Shown here: positions 28,574 to 32,530 of the stretch, piece by piece | Numbering within the stretch: the first letter of the stretch is position 1 | Layout: each line of letters starts with the position of its first letter | DNA from: an uncultured Opitutaceae bacterium | Lineage (GTDB): Bacteria > Verrucomicrobiota > Verrucomicrobiia > Opitutales > Opitutaceae | Length of the DNA stretch: 32,530 nucleotides | Assembly (NCBI GenBank): GCA_903952145.1 | Contig: CAJBES010000228.1 | Span: 1-32,530 of the forward strand | Reading direction: 5' to 3' | The notes under the pieces: model-generated | Told to the model about the DNA's origin: nothing | The model's input: the letters and a program-made list of their open reading frames with translations, nothing else | Databases searched by the model: none | Program-made: the position numbers and the translations under genes

Positions 28574-29107
28574 TCAGCGCGAAGGCGGTGTGACCACCGG
28601 AACGCGCGTCATCGAACTTTCTGCCGCCTTGATCCTCACCATCTCAGTGCGCCGTTGCACCTCAATTTCAGCCGTGCGCTTGTCTATCAAAGTGCGCTCA
28701 ACGGCCTTGGCTTGGGCCAGCACTTCCGCATTAAGCTTTTCCTTTGCCTTCCGCAAGGAGTCCAACTCAATTTCCATTTTCGAGATTTGGCGCGCAAATT
28801 CATCGGCCTCAGCGTTGTTTTTGTTCGTGCCATCCTGAATTTCCCGACTGACAGCCTCCCAAGCGGCAATTTTGTCAGCCTCTTTTTTTGCATCAGCAGC
28901 AGCACGTTCGGCGGAACGGCGTGCGGCATCTTGCCGTGCTTTTGCTTCGATTTCGGCCTTTTTGTCGGCTTCTTCCTTTTGCACGCGTGCAATCTCAACC
29001 TTACGGGCGCGGGCCTTCTCCTCGGCGACCTTCAAATGACTAAAGTAATAGAAGGTGAAAATCAGGGTAAGCCCGAGCGGGATGATAAAATAAAGCCACT
29101 TTTTCAT
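28574..29107 (-). CDS. Membrane-anchored coiled-coil protein (Exb/Ton cluster)
   Basis: The 177-residue product has one N-terminal membrane helix (about residues 5-23, WLYFIIPLGLTLIFTFYYF). A long coiled coil rich in Ala, Glu, Lys and Arg covers about 25-165, with a short Pro-containing tail (VPVVTPPSR). The N-terminal anchor suggests an inner-membrane protein with the coil in the periplasm. The ATG at 29107 puts the anchor at the very start; a longer form from 29209 would overlap the upstream gene and prepend Pro-rich residues. It resembles the preceding gene's product in architecture, so the two may form a pair or hetero-oligomer. The TolA-like layout (anchor plus long helix) is suggestive, but no TolA C-terminal domain is present. 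The family is not recognised. Confidence 0.75.
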   Translation of the reverse strand: MKKWLYFIIPLGLTLIFTFYYFSHLKVAEEKARARKVEIARVQKEEADKKAEIEAKARQDAARRSAERAAADAKKEADKIAAWEAVSREIQDGTNKNNAEADEFARQISKMEIELDSLRKAKEKLNAEVLAQAKAVERTLIDKRTAEIEVQRRTEMVRIKAAESSMTRVPVVTPPSR

Positions 29108-29129
29108 GAGAAATGATTCCGTAGGGTCG

Positions 29130-29672
29130 TTATGATTTGTATTTGGCGGCAGCAGCGGCGGCGGCCGCCGCGGCGGCACGGGCCGCATCTGCTCTGCCGA
29201 TTTCGTCAATAAGCTCGCTCAGATTTTTGGAATTCGCCTCTGCCATGCCCACATAAGTGCGGAGAAATTTTTCTTCATCAACCAGCTTGCGATTCTGCTC
29301 CACAAGTTTGGCGATAGCCTCTTTTTCGACCTTGATTTCTCCGGTCAGGCGTTCGACCTGGTTCTCCAGTTTGTTGCGGTCACGGTAGGATTTATTGCGG
29401 GCCTCGAGGGCCGCCTGACGTGCCTCGCGATCTGCGCGGTCTTTGATTTCTTTGGCTTCTTTGGCTAGCTTGCGCCGGCTCTGTTCAGCGTAGGCGTCCT
29501 TAATCGCACGTTCACGATCCTGCGCTTCCTTGCGAAGCTTGTCTATCTTGACTTGCCGCTCCAGGCGCACTTTTTCCTGTTGCTTGGCTTCGTATTCAGT
29601 ATGGAAATTCCACCAGAAACCGACAAACACCAGTAGCGCGAGAAAGGGAAAGATAATGTAGGCTTTCTTCAT
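29130..29672 (-). CDS. Membrane-anchored coiled-coil protein with poly-Ala tail (Exb/Ton cluster)
   Basis: The 180-residue product has a membrane helix at about residues 5-21 (YIIFPFLALLVFVGFWW), then a long charged coiled coil (about 25-160). An 11-residue Ala run at 166-176 comes just before the end (KYKS). The Ala run uses mixed codons, so it is not a simple one-codon repeat. It is 22 bases upstream of the next coiled-coil gene and 33 bases after the TPR gene. Both coiled-coil proteins share the layout anchor plus coil, suggesting duplication. It probably spans part of the periplasm and works with the TPR and TonB proteins. No known family is recognised. Confidence 0.77.
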   Translation of the reverse strand: MKKAYIIFPFLALLVFVGFWWNFHTEYEAKQQEKVRLERQVKIDKLRKEAQDRERAIKDAYAEQSRRKLAKEAKEIKDRADREARQAALEARNKSYRDRNKLENQVERLTGEIKVEKEAIAKLVEQNRKLVDEEKFLRTYVGMAEANSKNLSELIDEIGRADAARAAAAAAAAAAAKYKS

Positions 29673-29705
29673 AAAGATGGGAGCTTTGGTTCAAACGACA
29701 TGAGA

Positions 29706-31115
29706 CTAACTGCTTCGCGTGCCATGCTTGGCCGCTTCTCGTTGAAGCACGCCCTCCTCCAGGGCTGTCTTCAGGCGATCGAGCGAACCGTCCTTGGGGG
29801 CATCGGGAAGTGACACGGCAGTTTTGATGACTTCCAACCCTTCTTCAAATTTTCCAAGTTCGTAGCAAAGATAGCCCAGGAAAGAATAGGTCGAGGCGGT
29901 TTTTTCCAGCTCACCCTTTTTAGTGGCCAATTTAAGGTGCCGGTAGGCATCAGCCAGTTGATCCAGCGCATAATAAAGCTGGCCAATTTGGAATTCCAAC
30001 TGTCCCGATTTTGGATAAAACTTGGTCGCCTCAATCAGAGATTCGATGGCTTGGTTCTCTTGATTGATCTGCTGATATGAGTAAGCCAGCAGTTCCCAGT
30101 TTTTCTGGGTGTTTTCAATATCACCGGTTTTAAGTCCGGTGCGCAGTAGCTCAGTCGCCTTACCATATTGCCCCATATTGAAATAGATGCCGATCAGATT
30201 GAAGTTATCCTTGGGAGTAGCGAGGAAACCCAAGGCTTGGGCGCGTTCGATGGTAACCACAGCGCGAAGATTATTGGCCAACACTGTCTTCTCGTCACTC
30301 GACTGGGATAGGGTTACATATGTGGCCATCAACTGCGCCCAGTAATTCTTGTTCGAAGGGAATTTTTTGACCAATAGTTCGTAATACTCCGTAGAGCGCT
30401 TGAAGTCACCCTGTTGCTGCAGCGTAGCCAGCAAAATGACGTAAAAATTTTCCTTGGGATGATTGCTAAGTGTCAGTGCTTTCTCGGCATTTATTTTTGC
30501 CTGATTAAGCAGTTCTTGGTCGATTTTATCGGGGTTCAACACAGCACGATTATATAACAATGAGGTGTAGAACAGCATCGTATCGGGTGTAAGCGTTGGT
30601 GATTCATCGATCAGACGCTTCAGGTAGATAGTTGCCTTGATCAGATATTGCTGCTGGATTGCGGGAGACTTGCTACTGGTTCCCTCTTGGTAAAAAATCT
30701 TAGAGAGGTAGTCCAACATCATCGCCACATTCTTCTTGTCAAAATAGCCATAAGTGTCAGCCAGCCGCAGAGCGATTTCCAACGGGACCATGGACTTAGC
30801 ATAGTCACCCTTTTGAAGGTAAAGCTTTGCCAGAAGATCATTTAGAAAAGCCTGATCGTAACTGTTGGGTGCCGCAGATAGGGATAGCTTCTCAATAAGG
30901 GCGATCGCACCGTCCCAATTCTTGGCATCAAGCAATGGCTGCAATTTGGAGAGATCTTCTCCAATTCTCTCAGAGAGTTCGTGATCCGGCTGATTGCGCT
31001 GGGCAGATACAACACAGGGCGTAAGTAAAAAGACAGTGCAAAGAGCGCATAGAAGATAATATCCACGCGTCTTGGCCAGCAGCGAAATAAATTTGTTTAT
31101 TGGTAGCACGTCCAT
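29706..31115 (-). CDS. Exported TPR-repeat protein (Exb/Ton cluster)
   Basis: The 469-residue product has an N-terminal signal peptide (hydrophobic stretch at about 20-36, cleaved near VVSAQ). TPR-type helical repeats extend over most of the rest. Visible repeat units include KLYLQKGDYAKSMVPLEIAL, GIYFNMGQYGKATELLRTGL, LLAYSYQQINQENQAIESL and FLGYLCYELGKFEEGLEVI. TPR proteins mediate protein-protein contact; here it may dock the TonB/ExbD complex to its outer-membrane partners. The gene follows tonB by three bases and is in the same operon. The DNA has a lower G+C content than the core genes earlier in the window. A specific partner cannot be named. Confidence 0.85.
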   Translation of the reverse strand: MDVLPINKFISLLAKTRGYYLLCALCTVFLLTPCVVSAQRNQPDHELSERIGEDLSKLQPLLDAKNWDGAIALIEKLSLSAAPNSYDQAFLNDLLAKLYLQKGDYAKSMVPLEIALRLADTYGYFDKKNVAMMLDYLSKIFYQEGTSSKSPAIQQQYLIKATIYLKRLIDESPTLTPDTMLFYTSLLYNRAVLNPDKIDQELLNQAKINAEKALTLSNHPKENFYVILLATLQQQGDFKRSTEYYELLVKKFPSNKNYWAQLMATYVTLSQSSDEKTVLANNLRAVVTIERAQALGFLATPKDNFNLIGIYFNMGQYGKATELLRTGLKTGDIENTQKNWELLAYSYQQINQENQAIESLIEATKFYPKSGQLEFQIGQLYYALDQLADAYRHLKLATKKGELEKTASTYSFLGYLCYELGKFEEGLEVIKTAVSLPDAPKDGSLDRLKTALEEGVLQREAAKHGTRSS

Positions 31116-31118
31116 GGC

Positions 31119-31772
31119 TTATTCGTTGATTGAGAACGTTATCAACTGCTGGACACGCCCGGTATTTACTACTCGTCCACCCTTTTTTCCGGGTCTGAAC
31201 TTCCACTTGCTGACCGCTTGGATGGCAGCTGTTTCAAATTCACGCTGAGTAGAACGGACAATGAACGGATTTCGAACATCACCGTTGGTATCGACAATGA
31301 ACTCTACAACAACCTCACCTTCTATGCCCGCCCGACGCATTTCAAAGGGGTACTGAGGCTGGATTTGCACGCGGGGAGTGGGCTTTTGGTCCAACGTATT
31401 AATGTCAAAAACCTCTACACCCTTGCCAAGCCCGAGCAGACGGCCTTGCGGAATCGCTATAACACCGGCAACCGGCTTAACACCTTCTGGCGGAGGTGGT
31501 TGAACTTGCTGAACAAAAGAGTCGACTTGGACTACTTGCGGAACATCCGTCGCCATCGGAGGGGCAAATTCCACCCTTGCAGTGGATACCTCCTCACTGT
31601 CAACCGGTTCCGGCTCCTCCGGTTCGAGATCCGGCATTTTCATTAGCTCAATAGTCGGCAACTCCTCAAGCGTCTGCCCTTTCTTGGGCTTTGCCTTCCA
31701 GTAAGAACTGGCGAACATGCCGCCGTGCAGTAGGGCGGAGATGAGAATTCCAATGATTAAATCCCGGCGCAT
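31119..31772 (-). CDS. tonB: TonB family energy transducer
   Basis: TonB carries energy from the proton-driven ExbB/ExbD motor to outer-membrane receptors. The 217-residue product has an N-terminal anchor (LIIGILISALLHGGMFASS, about 5-23). An acidic, Pro-rich linker follows (LEPEEPEPVDSEE, QPPPPEGVKPV). The C-terminal TonB domain covers about 130-217, with PQYPFEMRRAGIEGEVVVEF, FIVDTNGDV, TAAIQAVSKWKFRPG and a closing QLITF strand. The linker is short, so its reach across the periplasm is limited; the TPR and coiled-coil proteins of the operon may help. The tpr gene follows after three bases and the second exbD lies 30 bases upstream. Confidence 0.93.
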   Translation of the reverse strand: MRRDLIIGILISALLHGGMFASSYWKAKPKKGQTLEELPTIELMKMPDLEPEEPEPVDSEEVSTARVEFAPPMATDVPQVVQVDSFVQQVQPPPPEGVKPVAGVIAIPQGRLLGLGKGVEVFDINTLDQKPTPRVQIQPQYPFEMRRAGIEGEVVVEFIVDTNGDVRNPFIVRSTQREFETAAIQAVSKWKFRPGKKGGRVVNTGRVQQLITFSINE

Positions 31773-31802
31773 GATGTAATATTGCGGCTGTTGGATGGAT
31801 GA

Positions 31803-32240
31803 TTATCGGCCGGTGGAACGGACCCGGGTTTCAACAGATACCTGCTTGATGCCGGCGAGGCGTACTTCATCGAGAACCGCGACAGCCACTCCAAAACGTG
31901 CCTTGTCGTCCGTTGCTACCAAGACACGCGCGTTGGGAAAACGGGTTTTGTGATTTTGCAGCAAAGCTTTGATTTCAGTGATATTCACCAACTCTTTGTT
32001 CCAATAACAGGTGCCCTGATCGGAAACCTGCAAGGTTACGGTTTCCTCTTCATCAGCCTGCTGTTGGTCAGGCCGGCCGGCCACGGGCAATTGGACATCC
32101 ACTGACTGGATTTTGTCCAGGGAAAGGGTAAAGAGCACAAAGGTGGCGAGGAGGAAGAAAATAACGTCAATGAGAGGGATGATCTCAATACGCGCCTTCT
32201 TTTTACCCTCCTCGGGAGGTTTGATGCTGGGGCCTGACAT
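31803..32240 (-). CDS. exbD: ExbD/TolR family biopolymer transport protein
   Basis: The 145-residue product has one membrane helix at about 20-40 containing the proton-carrying Asp (IPLIDVIFFLLATFVLFTL, D25). A periplasmic domain to the end includes ILVATDDKARFGVAVAVLDEVR-like strands and LAGIKQVSVET. ExbD proteins form the stator with ExbB and use the proton gradient to move TonB. A partial second ExbD lies 58 bases upstream on the same strand, so the cluster has tandem ExbD genes, common in Bacteroidota-like TonB systems. The start ATG at 32240 gives the short basic N-terminus expected on the cytoplasmic side. Confidence 0.94.
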   Translation of the reverse strand: MSGPSIKPPEEGKKKARIEIIPLIDVIFFLLATFVLFTLSLDKIQSVDVQLPVAGRPDQQQADEEETVTLQVSDQGTCYWNKELVNITEIKALLQNHKTRFPNARVLVATDDKARFGVAVAVLDEVRLAGIKQVSVETRVRSTGR

Positions 32241-32298
32241 AGGAAGTGTTGTGCTTGCGGTGCTTGCGGACGGTCAAACCGGCCGGGCATCTGGAAAT

Positions 32299-32530
32299 TT
32301 ATGAGGTGCCGGGGGGCTTGAGCTTGGTTTCGATCAGCACCTTGTTGATGCCTTTTTTACGGACCTCGTCAAAAACGTAGATCGCCTGGCTAAAGAAAGC
32401 GTCTTGATCGCCATTAATCAAAATGCGCGGGTTCAATTCTGCCAATTTATAACGCTCCAAGCGCAGCAGGAATTCATCCAAAGTGATCGGATCCTTATCC
32501 CAAGCCAAGGTACCTTCGGAAGTGATGGTA
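32299..32530 (-). CDS. ExbD/TolR family protein, C-terminal part (cut by window edge)
   Basis: The frame is open to the window end, so only the last 76 or so residues are seen. They read as an ExbD periplasmic domain: TLAWDKDPITLDEFLLRL, an ILINGDQDAFFSQAIYVFDEVRKKG-type segment, then INKVLIETKL and a short PPGTS tail. The TTG at 32508 is internal, not a start. The membrane helix and start are outside the window. It lies 58 bases upstream of the second exbD; ExbB is probably encoded further upstream. Confidence 0.85.
   Translation of the reverse strand, partial: TITSEGTLAWDKDPITLDEFLLRLERYKLAELNPRILINGDQDAFFSQAIYVFDEVRKKGINKVLIETKLKPPGTS

Overview
This window is GC-rich bacterial chromosome and most resembles the phylum Verrucomicrobiota, probably an Opitutaceae-like anaerobe or facultative anaerobe. 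The pointers are a small protein of the Minf_1886 type (145 codons, known mainly from Verrucomicrobia and Planctomycetes), LPS-heptose genes (a Gram-negative envelope), gatCAB joined to pheST and rpmI-rplT, and an Exb/Ton energy-transduction cluster with attached TPR and coiled-coil proteins. The lineage is an inference from gene content; no rRNA gene is present.

Layout. 1-5966 (+): the end of an M24 metallopeptidase, then a run of closely spaced genes: heptose-7-phosphate kinase (hldA), heptose-bisphosphate phosphatase (gmhB), a Fpg/Nei-type DNA glycosylase, a PhyH-type dioxygenase, an SGNH esterase, a TlyA-type rRNA methyltransferase and NAD kinase. 5971-9539 (-): an exported EF-hand protein with its own terminator, a double-length M16 peptidase and the Minf_1886 protein. 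9692-11023: a Fur-like regulator (+) ending in a strong terminator, facing a Tat-exported superoxide dismutase (-). 11163-18686 (-): rpmI, rplT, pheS, pheT, gatC, gatA, gatB, with an intrinsic terminator between rplT and pheS.

19338-26803 (+): the most notable block, seven genes in one direction: hdrC, hdrB, hdrA, mvhD, mvhG, mvhA and a hydrogenase maturation protease. Together they encode a complete heterodisulfide-reductase/[NiFe]-hydrogenase complex of the type that, in methanogens, bifurcates electrons from H2 to ferredoxin and a disulfide. Nearly all cofactor ligands are present, so the complex looks functional. Its disulfide (or other) acceptor in a non-methanogen cannot be read from the sequence. 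A 228-residue protein of unknown function and a CBS-pair protein follow on the opposite strand.

28367-28443 (-) is tRNA-Pro(CGG) with an encoded CCA end and a terminator. From about 28570 to the window end (-), in DNA visibly poorer in G+C, lies a membrane energy-transduction operon: an ExbD cut by the window edge, a second ExbD, TonB, a periplasmic TPR protein and two membrane-anchored coiled-coil proteins. ExbB is expected just outside the window.

No CRISPR array, transposase, integrase or rRNA gene was seen. Statements about families come from recognisable motifs, not from database searches.
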